This document shows positions 26,874 to 36,433 of a stretch of 64,000 nucleotides of DNA, one piece after another; within the stretch, counting starts at the first letter, position 1, and the number at the start of each line of letters is the position of its first letter. The DNA lies in the NCBI RefSeq assembly GCF_040784935.1, contig NZ_CP160680.1, positions 4,248,501 through 4,312,500 on the forward strand. The letters are read 5' to 3'. Source of the stretch: Lewinella sp. LCG006. Its GTDB lineage: Bacteria > Bacteroidota > Bacteroidia > Chitinophagales > Saprospiraceae. A program made the translations under genes and the position numbers. Under the pieces are notes generated by a model, which saw nothing but the letters and a program-made list of their open reading frames with translations, was not told the DNA's origin and searched no databases.

Positions 26874-28985
26874 ATGAACCGTTATCTCATTACCTCAGCT
26901 TTACCTTACGCCAATGGTCCTTTGCACCTTGGGCACCTGGCCGGAGCTTACTTGCCTGCCGATATCTACGTCCGCTATTTACGGGCGATGGGTAAGGATG
27001 TGGTCTGGGTTTGTGGTAGTGACGAACACGGTGCAGCCATTACCATCAGAGCAAAGAAAGAAGGGATCACCCCTCAGGCAATTATTGATAAGTACCACAC
27101 CCTGAACAAAGGAACGTTTCAGGATTTAGGCATATCTTTTGATTATTACCACCGGACGAGTGCTCCTTTGCACCATGAGACGGCGCAGGAGTTTTTTCTC
27201 AAGCTCAACGAGCTGGGTGACCAATTTGAAATTCGGGAGCAGGAGCAGTACTACGATGAGGATTTCGATCAGTTTTTAGCAGATCGTTATATCAAGGGCA
27301 CCTGTCCGAAATGTGGTCACGCCGAAGCTTATGGCGACCAGTGTGAGAATTGTGGTTCGGATTTGTCTCCGCTGGAGTTGATCAATCCGGTTTCTACCCT
27401 TAGTGGTAAGCAGCCCATTTTACGTAAAACCAAACACTGGTATTTCAAACTGGACAAACACGCCGAGTGGCTGACCGAATGGATCGAGAACGGAACCCTG
27501 GATGGGAAGCAACACCATGATCCAAAGCTTTGGAAAAAGCACGTTCTGGGGCAGTGCCTGAGTTGGCTCAAGGAAGGCTTGCAGCCACGAGCTATTACGC
27601 GTGATCTGGATTGGGGTATTAAGTTACCCATCGAAGGAGCAGAAGGCAAGGTCCTCTACGTATGGTTCGATGCTCCGATTGGCTACATTTCCAGCACCCG
27701 CCAGTGGGCGGAAGAAAACGGTAAAGACTGGGAAGCTTATTGGAAGGGAGAAGATACCCAGTTGATCCATTTTATTGGGAAGGACAACATTGTCTTCCAC
27801 TGTATTATTTTCCCTGCGATGCTCAAAGCACACGGCGACTATAATCTGCCCATCAATGTACCTGCGAATTCCTTCCTCAATTTTGAAGGACAGAAATTTA
27901 GCAAAAGCCGGGGTTGGGGAATCGAACAGCACGAATACCTCGAAGAATTCAAGGATTTTCCCAATGCCGTAGATGCGCTGCGCTGGGCACTGGTGCGCAA
28001 TATGCCCGAAACCAGAGATGCTGATTTCAAGTGGGACGAGTTTGTGGATTTTCACGACAAGGAACTAGCGGATAAGTTGGGTAACTTCATCAACCGCGTA
28101 GTGGTGCTTACGCACAAATATTTTGATGGTAAGGTACCCGCCACGGATGCAGATGTCAATGGCATTTTGGCACCAGTGAAAGCTTTTACAGATCAGTTGG
28201 TAGCCGATATTGAAGGCTTCAATTTTAAGCAAGCAGCTTTTTATGTGGTAGAAATTGCGAGTTGGGGCAACACCTATCTACAAGATGCTGCACCCTGGAC
28301 ATTGGCCAAGGAAAATCCTGATGATCCAAGGATAGCCACGTCGCTCAATGTGAGTCTTCAAGTGACTGCATTGATCGCTCAGTTGATTGAACCTTTTCTA
28401 CCTTTTATTGCGCCTAAATTGCGGGCATTGGTAGGGCAGGAGCCCGCTCAGCAGGGTGAACTCCAGGAAACGCTCAATAAACTTGCCAAAGGCGAGTGGT
28501 TGTTGGCACCAGGGCAAGCTATCGGTCAATCAGATGTATTATTCCCAAAAATCATCGACCGCAAAGACGACAGCCGTAAGCAAATCATTGACCGTCAAAA
28601 AGCCAAATTGGAAGCCATCCTCGCGGAAGAAAAAGGCCCCGAACGCCCAGCCGTGAAAGCTGAAGCTACCTTCGATGATTTTACCAAGCTGGACTTAAGG
28701 ACAGCTACCATCAAAGCTGCCAGTGCAGTACCCAAAGCAGATAAATTACTGCAATTGACCCTCGACCTGGGTTTTGAAGAGCGGACCGTATTGTCAGGTA
28801 TTGCCGAGCATTACCAACCCAAAGATATTATCGGTAAGCAAGTGGTGATGGTCGCCAACCTGGCTCCCCGCAAAATGAGAGGCATCCTTAGCCAAGGCAT
28901 GGTCTTGATGGCCGAAAATGAAGACGGCAAGCTGGTTTTTGTTAGCCCTCCCGCCGGATTTGGTGATGGCTGGCTGGTGCGGTAG
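26874..28985 (+). CDS. metG: Methionyl-tRNA synthetase
   Basis: A 703-residue class I synthetase that charges tRNA-Met. The start is the ATG at 26874 (MNRYLITSALPYANGPLHLGHLAG); the earlier in-frame TTG adds non-conserved residues. Features: HIGH motif as HLGH, the zinc-knuckle CPKCGHAEAYGDQCENCGS (about 143-162), the KMSKS loop as KFSKSRG, the anticodon-binding helical domain, and a C-terminal Trbp111-type OB domain (about 595-703; KLDLRTATIKAA, PRKMRGILSQGMVLMA). Length and order are standard for bacterial dimeric MetRS. It sits downstream of the 7-bp tandem repeat and ends at a strong terminator. Confidence 0.97.
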   Translation: MNRYLITSALPYANGPLHLGHLAGAYLPADIYVRYLRAMGKDVVWVCGSDEHGAAITIRAKKEGITPQAIIDKYHTLNKGTFQDLGISFDYYHRTSAPLHHETAQEFFLKLNELGDQFEIREQEQYYDEDFDQFLADRYIKGTCPKCGHAEAYGDQCENCGSDLSPLELINPVSTLSGKQPILRKTKHWYFKLDKHAEWLTEWIENGTLDGKQHHDPKLWKKHVLGQCLSWLKEGLQPRAITRDLDWGIKLPIEGAEGKVLYVWFDAPIGYISSTRQWAEENGKDWEAYWKGEDTQLIHFIGKDNIVFHCIIFPAMLKAHGDYNLPINVPANSFLNFEGQKFSKSRGWGIEQHEYLEEFKDFPNAVDALRWALVRNMPETRDADFKWDEFVDFHDKELADKLGNFINRVVVLTHKYFDGKVPATDADVNGILAPVKAFTDQLVADIEGFNFKQAAFYVVEIASWGNTYLQDAAPWTLAKENPDDPRIATSLNVSLQVTALIAQLIEPFLPFIAPKLRALVGQEPAQQGELQETLNKLAKGEWLLAPGQAIGQSDVLFPKIIDRKDDSRKQIIDRQKAKLEAILAEEKGPERPAVKAEATFDDFTKLDLRTATIKAASAVPKADKLLQLTLDLGFEERTVLSGIAEHYQPKDIIGKQVVMVANLAPRKMRGILSQGMVLMAENEDGKLVFVSPPAGFGDGWLVR

Positions 28986-29017
28986 GGGTTTGAATCACTT
29001 AGGGCGAGAAATATAGA

Positions 29018-29049
29018 AAGGGGTAGGACTTGGCGTCCCACCCCTTTTT
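29018..29049 (+). terminator. Intrinsic terminator of metG
   Basis: Arms AAGGGGTAGGAC (29018-29029) and GTCCCACCCCTT (29035-29046) pair at 11 of 12 positions around a 5-base loop and are followed by a T run. Confidence 0.85.
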
Positions 29050-29105
29050 ATGTCGTCCTTTCAGGACTGTTTTGTATATGGATGTTGTGTTTTAATGTGG
29101 GATTC

Positions 29106-29124
29106 AGACGTAGCTGCTACGTCT
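29106..29124. repeat. Perfect 9-bp palindromic hairpin (AGACGTAGC/GCTACGTCT)
   Basis: Two perfect 9-bp arms with a single T between them, in the gap between convergent metG and the helicase gene. The core resembles intergenic GTAGAGACG-type repeats; a degenerate GTAGAGACGCGATGC stretch occurs at about 33786. Neither has a U run. Confidence 0.5.
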
Positions 29125-29167
29125 CTGCGGGAACAACCATCAACCAACAACCATCTAACCATCAACC

Positions 29168-30922
29168 CTACTTCCGCTTCCCCTTCTTCTGTTTTGGGAA
29201 ACCAAATTTCTTCTCTTTTCTCTTTTTGAAAGAACCCTTCTTGGAGAAGCTGCGGTCTTTCTTGGGGCCGTGTTCGCGGCGGCCACCTGCAGCACCACCA
29301 CCATTGGGGCCGTCATCGAAGTTGACCCTCATGGCGCGGCCTTCCCATTCGGCGCCTTTGAATTTTTTGACGAGGGCTCCAGCTATCGCGTGGTCAACGT
29401 CAAAGAAGGTGTGCTTGTCGCGTAGTTCAACATCGCCGATAGCTTTAGCATCGATTTCACCAAAGAAGCAGACGAATTCAACGAACTCAGGAATACCAGC
29501 GACTTCTTTTTTGCCAATGTTGATAAACATCCGCTGGTATTTACCAGAAGGTTTGCGGGGTTCTTTTTCCTTGCGGTGATCTTTGCTGGAGGTGCGAGGA
29601 TCAAGTAAATGCAAGGCCTCGCGCTGATAATGAACCGGTAGTTCACCGAAGGTAAGCGCAGCGACCCGTTGGATCAGTTCTTCTTTGCTCAGGTCGAAAA
29701 GGGTCACTTCCAACTCCGAAGTAATAGGAGCAAGGGAAGGAATGGTCTTGGTTTCGAGCAAGCTTTGGAAGGTACGTTGAAGGCGGCGCTCTACCAGGCC
29801 GAGGACGCTAGGTGGCTCGGTTTCATTAAATTGGAGGTTCAACTGGCGGTCGAGGCCCCGTAGCTTGTGCCGATCATTGGGGTGAATGAGCATGATGGAT
29901 TTGCCTTTGTCGCCAGCGCGCCCGGTTCGACCGGAACGGTGGGTGTAGAAGGCCCAATCATCGGGGATGTTGAGGTGAAAAACGTGGGTGATGCCTTGCA
30001 CATCAAGTCCGCGAGCAGCCACATCGGTAGCAATCAAAATACGTACACGCTTGCTGCGAAAACGCTCCATCGCGCGATCGCGTTGAGCTTGGGAAAGGTC
30101 GCCGTTGAGGACATCTACCGCGTAACCATCCCGCTGCAAATCGTCGGACAAGCTTAGCGTCTCGGCCCGGGTACGACAGAAAACCAGTGCGTAAAGCTCT
30201 GGGTCGGAATCGAGGTAACGGCGCAACACTTCCAAGCGTTCGCGTGGTCGAGCAATAATGAATTGATGGTCAATATCTTCGTTGGTCTGACTGGTATCGC
30301 CCACTTTGATTTCGTGGGGATCGTGCATGTAGTGCTTGGTCAGGCGTTGTACTTCCTTGGGCATGGTGGCCGAAAACAGCCAGGTACGTCTTTCCGTAGG
30401 AACACTTTCCAGAATTTCGTCGATCTCTTCCTTGAAACCCATATTGAGCATCTCGTCCGCTTCATCCAGTACCACGGTGGTGATGGAATCGAGCTGAATG
30501 GCCTTACGCTTGATGAGGTCACGCAAACGACCAGGAGTAGCGACTACTAACTGAGAGCCGGCTTTAATTTGTTTCATCTGCACCCATATATCGGCACCAC
30601 CATATACGGCGGTGATGTTGAGCATGGGGCGGAAAAGGGCGAATTGTTGCAATTCTTTAGTGATCTGCAGGCACAATTCACGGGTGGGTGCCAGTACCAA
30701 GCCCAGCGGCTTACCCATGCTGAGGTCCATACGGTCGATGAGTGGGAGGCCAAAAGCAGCGGTTTTACCCGTACCTGTTTGTGCCAATCCGACCAAATCA
30801 CGGTTACCGGCAAGCAGAAAAGGAATAGCCTCTTGTTGGATGGGGGTAGGTTCTACAAAACCCAATTCAGCAATAGCATCTAAAAGCGGTTGGGACAAGC
30901 CCAGAGAAGAAAAATCTGACAT
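29168..30922 (-). CDS. DEAD-box RNA helicase with DbpA-type RNA-binding domain
   Basis: A 584-residue ATP-dependent RNA helicase. The start at 30922 (MSDFSSLGLSQPLLDAI) places the Q motif correctly; the extension to 30988 is not conserved-looking. Motifs: Q motif EPTPIQQEAIP, Walker A AQTGTGKT, PTRELC, TPGRLRD, VLDEADEML, FSATMP, and HRSGRTGRAG. After the two RecA domains comes a DbpA/CsdA-like RNA-binding fold (about 430-530; MFINIGKKEV, RDKHTFFDVD) and a lysine/glycine-rich tail likely to contact RNA. Such proteins (DeaD/CsdA type) remodel structured RNA in ribosome assembly and cold growth. Gene-level naming is uncertain, so no symbol is given. Confidence 0.92.
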   Translation of the reverse strand: MSDFSSLGLSQPLLDAIAELGFVEPTPIQQEAIPFLLAGNRDLVGLAQTGTGKTAAFGLPLIDRMDLSMGKPLGLVLAPTRELCLQITKELQQFALFRPMLNITAVYGGADIWVQMKQIKAGSQLVVATPGRLRDLIKRKAIQLDSITTVVLDEADEMLNMGFKEEIDEILESVPTERRTWLFSATMPKEVQRLTKHYMHDPHEIKVGDTSQTNEDIDHQFIIARPRERLEVLRRYLDSDPELYALVFCRTRAETLSLSDDLQRDGYAVDVLNGDLSQAQRDRAMERFRSKRVRILIATDVAARGLDVQGITHVFHLNIPDDWAFYTHRSGRTGRAGDKGKSIMLIHPNDRHKLRGLDRQLNLQFNETEPPSVLGLVERRLQRTFQSLLETKTIPSLAPITSELEVTLFDLSKEELIQRVAALTFGELPVHYQREALHLLDPRTSSKDHRKEKEPRKPSGKYQRMFINIGKKEVAGIPEFVEFVCFFGEIDAKAIGDVELRDKHTFFDVDHAIAGALVKKFKGAEWEGRAMRVNFDDGPNGGGAAGGRREHGPKKDRSFSKKGSFKKRKEKKFGFPKQKKGKRK

Positions 30923-31270
30923 TAAAATAGGACTACGAATGAAGAAACGACGGGAATGAAAAGCAGGCGTTTCCGAATTAAGCCGCAAAGGTACGATTTT
31001 TAATAATGATTTTGTGTTTTTTGTCTGATAGTGTGTTAATTATCTCTTTGTTGAAGGTAATAGGAAGCTCCTCGATTTTACCTGAGCTAGCCTTTAGATG
31101 GCTGGAGTTGTGTAATTAAGTGGATAGTATATTATCGACTTAAATTTTGTTTTTGGTGTTTCTCCCTTGTTGGTTAATATTTAGAATGTTGTAAATTGCT
31201 GCCTGTTATGCTGTTTTTCGCTCTTGCGAAGCAGACAACTTACATTTCTTTAACATATAATAACGCGCTC
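30923..31270. promoter_or_regulatory. Divergent intergenic region with an 11-bp inverted repeat
   Basis: About 350 bp between the helicase and the secreted protein, A/T-rich and without a gene. It contains arms TTAAGTGGATA (31116-31126) and TATCGACTTAA (31133-31143), pairing at 10 of 11 positions around GTATAT, about 130 bp before the plus-strand start. This could be an operator. No full promoter match was found. Confidence 0.4.
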
Positions 31271-33745
31271 ATGAAAAATGTAATGCTCCTTATGGGGCTA
31301 TTCGCCTCGGCCTTTGCTTATGCCCAGACTCCTTTCACCTACTATTTTGGAGAAACGGGATCCTTGAATTTTATCCGGGATTTTACCCGACAAGACGATG
31401 GTCATTATTTGTTTCACGCCTATGGTAATTATGCGGGACAGACAGATTTCGATTTGGCGAACTACCAGTTAAATTTAGTGACGGGTGAGTTAGATAGTAC
31501 TATCGTCGTACAACCCGCTAATCAAACTTTACTTGCAGCGGAGGAAGTGAGTAATGGCGGTGCAGCTGTTGCCTCCCGGATAAATGTTGCAGATGGTTTT
31601 TTTGCTGATGTTATGGTTCAGTATCTGGATGCTAATGGAGAAGAAACAGATCGCATCATTTTTGGTGGGGAGTTCTCAGATAGCCCTGTACGAACAGCCA
31701 TCGATGAGCAGCAAAACTTCTTTGTCACCTACCAGCAAAGCACTTCGGGTTTTCCCTACCTTTCTGACTACCGAGTACGGATGATCGATGCAGCGCACGA
31801 AACAGCCTATGACGTTTTGCTTGATCTACCAGAAGGTGCTGTTTTTGATCTGGAAGCCCTTGGTAATGGAGAAGTGATCGTCGTAGCCGACAACAATACG
31901 CCCACCCATATCAATCAGGTGGAAATTATCAAGCTAGGTTCCGATGGTAGTACCCTTTGGCGTACCAGTCTCAATACCGATGATGGTGTTGTGGGGGTGT
32001 TTCAAAGTTTCTCTGCAGGAGATGAGCTATACCTGTACGATTATCTTTTTGACCAGATAATTACGCTCAATTTGAGCGATGGAAGTGTTTTAAACAATAT
32101 TTCGTCTTCTAGTTCAGTAAGCGCTAATTCCTCTTCGCTGATTGTTAAGTACGATGATGCTATCTGGATTCTTGGGAGGACTACGATCTATCAAATGCGT
32201 AATCTAAGTGGCTCGGAGTATGAGGTTATAGCTAGTTACCCCAAGGAGGGAAGCCTACTTCAGAGTGCTAAATTTCGGCAAGAGGGTGTGTGGGAATACA
32301 TGAGTGTTATCGGTGAATTGGTTAGCATGGATCTCAATTCTGGCGAACAGACGGTACTGGCGAATTTGAATCGACCATTAAGCTTACCAGTACGGGAAGA
32401 AACGGTCAACGTGCAAATGGTTGAGGGACAGCTCTATGCCGGAATAAGACGAGGTGGAAATGGTGGTTTATTCTTTATTGTCAACACGCTGGACCTCAAT
32501 GGAGAGCTCCTTAATTCTATCACGGTGGAGGAGAACCAGGGCGGCATTGTTTATTCGATGCTGGCACTACCAAACGGAGGAGTTGCTTCGCTGAGTATTA
32601 TTGAAGATGGATTTTTCATCTTTGGCTTACGGCTGGATATTTACGACGAGAGTGGTAATCTGACCAGCCAAACCAATGTAATTGACTTCGAAGATCAAAT
32701 TATCTCTTCTCTAGCCATGATTTGGTTGCCTTCTGGCAAACTGGGAATTAACGTAAACAATGAGCCTTACGGAGGTGGTGAGGTCAATCTGACCTATGAG
32801 GTAGACATCGAAACAGCAGAAGTTACCTTGAGGCAAACGCTGGAACTTCCCGAAAAGCCGGATAATTTTTCTAGTCTGGCAACCAACGCGGTTGGATTTG
32901 TCAATACCCGTTTTTCTAATGACAATAATACGGCAACCGTCCGTAAGCTGAGCTTAGATGACGGGTTGGTATGGGAAACCGAGCTGAATTTGCTTACAGG
33001 AGACAATGTTGACGATTATGGAACCAGCAGCTACCCTTTGGTCGCCAATCCTGTGACCGAAACGGCACTACTGGGTATCAATTTACAGGAGAGAGGTCAA
33101 GCACCAGTATATTTTGTTCATGTATTGGATGGTGCGACTGGAACCGAAGAGGGAAGTTTCACCTCTGTCAATACCCAGATTAGTGCGCGAGTAAACTTTT
33201 TGAACGAGGAGCAAATTGTTCTGATAGGTTGTAGTCGTAATCCAAACATTGAAAGTGAAGAGGATCGTTTTCTATTCAACTATGAGGTTTATGACCTTTC
33301 GGGAAATTTGATTACTCAGACTACCAGCGACCTTCCTCATTTATTAACCATCAATGGAATCGATGTACTGGAGAACGGTTTTCTGCTCGTTTATGGTGAG
33401 ATTATTGAGGATGCTGATGCCAACGCTATGGTCATTTTGGTAAATGAGGAGGGAGAGATCATGACGACTAACCTGTCCGATATTCTTCAGGTTTGGGGCA
33501 AACTTACTATAGGTCCCAACCCTAGCAATGACCTGCTCCACATTCAGTTGGAGAACGACTTCCTAGGCGAAGTAGCCATCAATGTTTATACCATAGGCGG
33601 ACGTTTGCTGGGGGAGTGGACAACGGAAAAGGCATTCCAACAAATGACTTGGGAAACCTCGCTGGACGAGCTACCGGCTGGCAGTTATTGGGTGCAAGTC
33701 AAAAGCCCTGCAGGACAGATGACGGCGGGCTGGGTGAAGCAGTAA
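31271..33745 (+). CDS. Secreted T9SS cargo protein with C-terminal sorting tail
   Basis: An 824-residue exported protein. The start at 31271 gives a good signal peptide (MKNVMLLMGLFASAFAYAQ); the upstream frame from 31196 adds 25 residues before it. The body consists of many short beta-strand repeats with a propeller-like rhythm, such as WRTSLNTDDGVVGVFQSF and WILGRTTIYQMRNL, as in PQQ/WD-like blades, but I cannot name a family. The last 80 residues (LTIGPNPSNDLLHIQL, INVYTIGGRLLGEW, LPAGSYWVQVKS) are the type A T9SS sorting domain (TIGR04183 type), which directs secretion and usually attachment to surface lipopolysaccharide. Function unknown. Confidence 0.8.
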   Translation: MKNVMLLMGLFASAFAYAQTPFTYYFGETGSLNFIRDFTRQDDGHYLFHAYGNYAGQTDFDLANYQLNLVTGELDSTIVVQPANQTLLAAEEVSNGGAAVASRINVADGFFADVMVQYLDANGEETDRIIFGGEFSDSPVRTAIDEQQNFFVTYQQSTSGFPYLSDYRVRMIDAAHETAYDVLLDLPEGAVFDLEALGNGEVIVVADNNTPTHINQVEIIKLGSDGSTLWRTSLNTDDGVVGVFQSFSAGDELYLYDYLFDQIITLNLSDGSVLNNISSSSSVSANSSSLIVKYDDAIWILGRTTIYQMRNLSGSEYEVIASYPKEGSLLQSAKFRQEGVWEYMSVIGELVSMDLNSGEQTVLANLNRPLSLPVREETVNVQMVEGQLYAGIRRGGNGGLFFIVNTLDLNGELLNSITVEENQGGIVYSMLALPNGGVASLSIIEDGFFIFGLRLDIYDESGNLTSQTNVIDFEDQIISSLAMIWLPSGKLGINVNNEPYGGGEVNLTYEVDIETAEVTLRQTLELPEKPDNFSSLATNAVGFVNTRFSNDNNTATVRKLSLDDGLVWETELNLLTGDNVDDYGTSSYPLVANPVTETALLGINLQERGQAPVYFVHVLDGATGTEEGSFTSVNTQISARVNFLNEEQIVLIGCSRNPNIESEEDRFLFNYEVYDLSGNLITQTTSDLPHLLTINGIDVLENGFLLVYGEIIEDADANAMVILVNEEGEIMTTNLSDILQVWGKLTIGPNPSNDLLHIQLENDFLGEVAINVYTIGGRLLGEWTTEKAFQQMTWETSLDELPAGSYWVQVKSPAGQMTAGWVKQ

Positions 33746-33907
33746 TGATTAGTTAGCTGGTTTGAAGGTTTGATAGTTTTACCGCCGTAGAGACGCGATG
33801 CTTCCCGTCTGACGGGGTGAAGATATGATGAATTAGTTGGAGGGTTTGTCATGACAATCATCAAACCATCTGGAAATCAGATCAATTTTGTAAATTCGTG
33901 TAGCTGG

Positions 33908-33948
33908 TCTGCGGCACTTTTTTCACGCGAGCGAAAAAGTGCCGCAGA
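33908..33948. repeat. Perfect 15-bp hairpin upstream of the DinB-like gene
   Basis: TCTGCGGCACTTTTT (33908-33922) and its exact complement (33934-33948) flank an 11-base loop, ending 15 bp before the DinB-like start codon. The right arm is followed by A-rich DNA, so it is not a normal plus-strand terminator. It may structure the leader RNA or be a repeat element. Confidence 0.6.
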
Positions 33949-33963
33949 TAAAAAATACACCAA

Positions 33964-34545
33964 ATGACCACCAACTACCTCGATAGTGCCCGCCAACAAT
34001 TCCAATATTACAAAACGCTGGGAGATCGTACGCTGGCGCAATTAGCGGATGATCAGCTCTTCTGGCAATACAATCCGGAGAGCAACTCTATCGCCATTAT
34101 CGTCAAACATCTATGGGGGAATATGTTGTCGCGTTGGACGGATTTCCTGACCGCTGATGGCGAAAAGGAATGGCGCCAACGCGAAGCAGAATTTGATGCC
34201 GATATTAAAGACCGCCAAGAACTGGAAGAAAAGTGGGAAGCTGGCTGGCAGTGTTTGTTTAGTGCCTTGGACAGTATCACTGAGGAACATTTTGATACCA
34301 TCATTTACATCCGCAATATGGGTCACACCGTGGTAGAGGCTATCAACCGTCAGTTGGCGCATTATGCTTACCACGTTGGACAAATGGTGTACCTTGGCCG
34401 GATGCTCAAGGGTAGCGAATGGCTGAGCCTATCTATCCCCCGAGGTGAATCTGCTGCTTACAATGCCGAAAAATTTAGTCAACCCAAACACCGTGAGCAC
34501 TTCACCCAAGAATGGCTAGATGACAAAACAACAGAACCAGTCTAA
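33964..34545 (+). CDS. DinB/DUF1572-family protein
   Basis: A 193-residue four-helix-bundle protein. Three histidines of the typical DinB metal triad can be seen: His49 in IVKHLWGN, and the pair in RQLAHYAYHVGQMVYLG (about His132 and His136). DUF1572 members are found in Bacteroidota and Bacilli; the superfamily includes thiol-dependent metalloenzymes, but most members have no known substrate. It lies about 130 bp before the PaaY-like gene and may be co-transcribed with it. The strong hairpin just upstream is the only unusual context. Confidence 0.8.
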   Translation: MTTNYLDSARQQFQYYKTLGDRTLAQLADDQLFWQYNPESNSIAIIVKHLWGNMLSRWTDFLTADGEKEWRQREAEFDADIKDRQELEEKWEAGWQCLFSALDSITEEHFDTIIYIRNMGHTVVEAINRQLAHYAYHVGQMVYLGRMLKGSEWLSLSIPRGESAAYNAEKFSQPKHREHFTQEWLDDKTTEPV

Positions 34546-34672
34546 TAACTGCGAATGATTACCATTTTACGAAATCAAAGTCCCTCTACCTTCTACCAAG
34601 TACATGGTACCGGAGGATTTGGGTACTAATCCAATCAATTTTAGTACATTCAGTCCACACAAATCCGACGCT

Positions 34673-35272
34673 ATGTTTTACGCTTTTAAAGGGTTTCAAC
34701 CCGTTGTTCATCCTTCTGCTTTTGTTCATCCACAAGCCACCGTGACGGGCAATGTTATCATCGGTGCCGACGTATATATTGGCCCTGGTGCCGCGCTACG
34801 GGGTGATTGGGGTGGAATTGTGATCGAAGACGGTTGTAATGTGCAGGAAAATTGTACCATCCACATGTTTCCCGGTGTGACGGTCCTATTGGAGCGAGGT
34901 GCTCACGTAGGGCACGGTGCCATCATCCACGGTGCTCACCTGGGGCGAAATGTCATGATCGGCATGAACAGTGTCATCATGGACGAAGTAGTCGTAGGGG
35001 AGGGGAGCATCATCGGTGCACTCTCCTTCGTAAAAGCCAAAACTATCATTCCCGAACGCAGTCTGGTGGTAGGTAATCCCGCCAAGATCATCAAGGAGGT
35101 GAGCGACGAAATGCTGGCCTGGAAAACCAAAGGAACTCGCCTCTACCAGCAACTCCCCTCAGAATTACACGCCCAACTGGAAGTTTGCGAACCCTTAAGA
35201 GAAGTGCCCGCTGACCGCCCTGCACAGGAGAGTTTGTATGCGACCTGGGAGGCGATAAAGAGCGAGGGATAG
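34673..35272 (+). CDS. Left-handed beta-helix hexapeptide protein, PaaY/gamma-carbonic-anhydrase-like
   Basis: A 199-residue protein starting at the ATG at 34673 (MFYAFKGFQPVVHPSAFVHP); an upstream ATG at 34604 adds 23 unlike residues. Hexapeptide repeats dominate (VIIGADVYIGPGAALRGDWGG, IVIEDGC...). The three zinc-ligand positions of gamma-carbonic anhydrases are kept: CTIHMFPG, HVGHGAIIHG. The C-terminal helix (SDEMLAWKTKGTRLYQQLP) matches PaaY, which in phenylacetate catabolism acts as a thioesterase. No other paa gene is present here, so the precise role is open. Confidence 0.85.
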   Translation: MFYAFKGFQPVVHPSAFVHPQATVTGNVIIGADVYIGPGAALRGDWGGIVIEDGCNVQENCTIHMFPGVTVLLERGAHVGHGAIIHGAHLGRNVMIGMNSVIMDEVVVGEGSIIGALSFVKAKTIIPERSLVVGNPAKIIKEVSDEMLAWKTKGTRLYQQLPSELHAQLEVCEPLREVPADRPAQESLYATWEAIKSEG

Positions 35273-35380
35273 GTTTTGTTTTTTTCATCGCTCTATTTTA
35301 ATACGTCGAAGGTCAGACTTAACGCTTAATTCGTCGTCACTAATTGCAGACATCCCCCCCGCATAATTCAAACCAACAAT

Positions 35381-36433
35381 ATGTCAAGTATAGGTGCTAC
35401 CCTCAGAGCAAAAATGCCCAAACTGTATTTTGCGTTGACCAATTTGATCAATTATCTAAATCGAATAAGAGCCCCGTATACTATCTTTATCACGGATAGT
35501 TTAGGTGGAAGTTTTAAAACTTATTTTGAGAAAAATCCTCTGACCGCAGTAAAAAATAGATTGATGCAAGACCTGGATCAAATCTCCGTCCAGGTAGTAG
35601 AGACGGTCTGTCAGCGTTTTCTAGCGTATCCGGATGAAAGTAATAAAGAGAAGATGAGCAAGAACCGCCCCGTTGTCGGAGGTCTTTTGCCCGTAGAATC
35701 GCAAGCAACGGTGAAAGCGATCAATTCGAAGTTGCAGGAAGTAAGTAAGCAGTATGATCTTCCCAAGGATAGTATCGAGGCTTCGGTTTTTTATTTTTAC
35801 CATGGTCTTAGCCTACTACCTCCATCGCTTATCGAATATGTAAAGGGCGAAGATTTTGTGGATGTTGGCGCTTACGTTGGGGACTCTGCTATTGCTTTAA
35901 GTAGCTACGATTATCGAAAAATCTATTCCATAGAAATGTCCCAGCATAGTATTAATGCTTACCATCGGAATATGGAAAAAGCGGGCATCCCGCGTGAAAA
36001 GTACGAGGTCATCAATGTGGCTATCAGTACCGAAGACGATCTGCCAGCCATTGAGCTTCCCGATACGGGTTCGGCAGGCTTTTCCCTCATGCGAAAACGC
36101 GGTAAATACGATGTCATTGAAATTGAGCAACGCTCCTTTGATACTTTAGTGAAAGAGCATGGCATTAAGCCCCGGTTCATTAAGGTCGACATCGAAGGCT
36201 ACGCAATGCATTTTGTCCAGGGAGGAATACAGGCACTCAAGAAATATCGACCGGTACTTTCCCTTGCTATCTACCACAATCCAACAGAGTTTTTTGAAAT
36301 CAAACCCTTCCTGGAAGCGGAGTTGCCTAATTACGGGTTCATGATCAGGAAGCTCACTCCTGGTATCCAGAATAACCTTTGTCATTCGGAGGTGATCCTG
36401 CTGGCTTATCCATTGGAAATAGGGAATGCTTGA
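35381..36433 (+). CDS. FkbM-family SAM-dependent methyltransferase
   Basis: A 350-residue protein. The SAM-binding fold is in the second half: motif I FVDVGAYVGDSAIAL, acidic loop IYSIEMSQHSINAY, and the FkbM-type phrase FIKVDIEGYAMHFVQGGIQALKKYRPVLSLAIYHNP divided over about 265-300. The N-terminal 160 residues are helical and unassigned. FkbM enzymes are O-methyltransferases that often modify sugars or polyketides. The stop overlaps the start of the small membrane protein by 8 bases, indicating a two-gene operon. Confidence 0.85.
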   Translation: MSSIGATLRAKMPKLYFALTNLINYLNRIRAPYTIFITDSLGGSFKTYFEKNPLTAVKNRLMQDLDQISVQVVETVCQRFLAYPDESNKEKMSKNRPVVGGLLPVESQATVKAINSKLQEVSKQYDLPKDSIEASVFYFYHGLSLLPPSLIEYVKGEDFVDVGAYVGDSAIALSSYDYRKIYSIEMSQHSINAYHRNMEKAGIPREKYEVINVAISTEDDLPAIELPDTGSAGFSLMRKRGKYDVIEIEQRSFDTLVKEHGIKPRFIKVDIEGYAMHFVQGGIQALKKYRPVLSLAIYHNPTEFFEIKPFLEAELPNYGFMIRKLTPGIQNNLCHSEVILLAYPLEIGNA

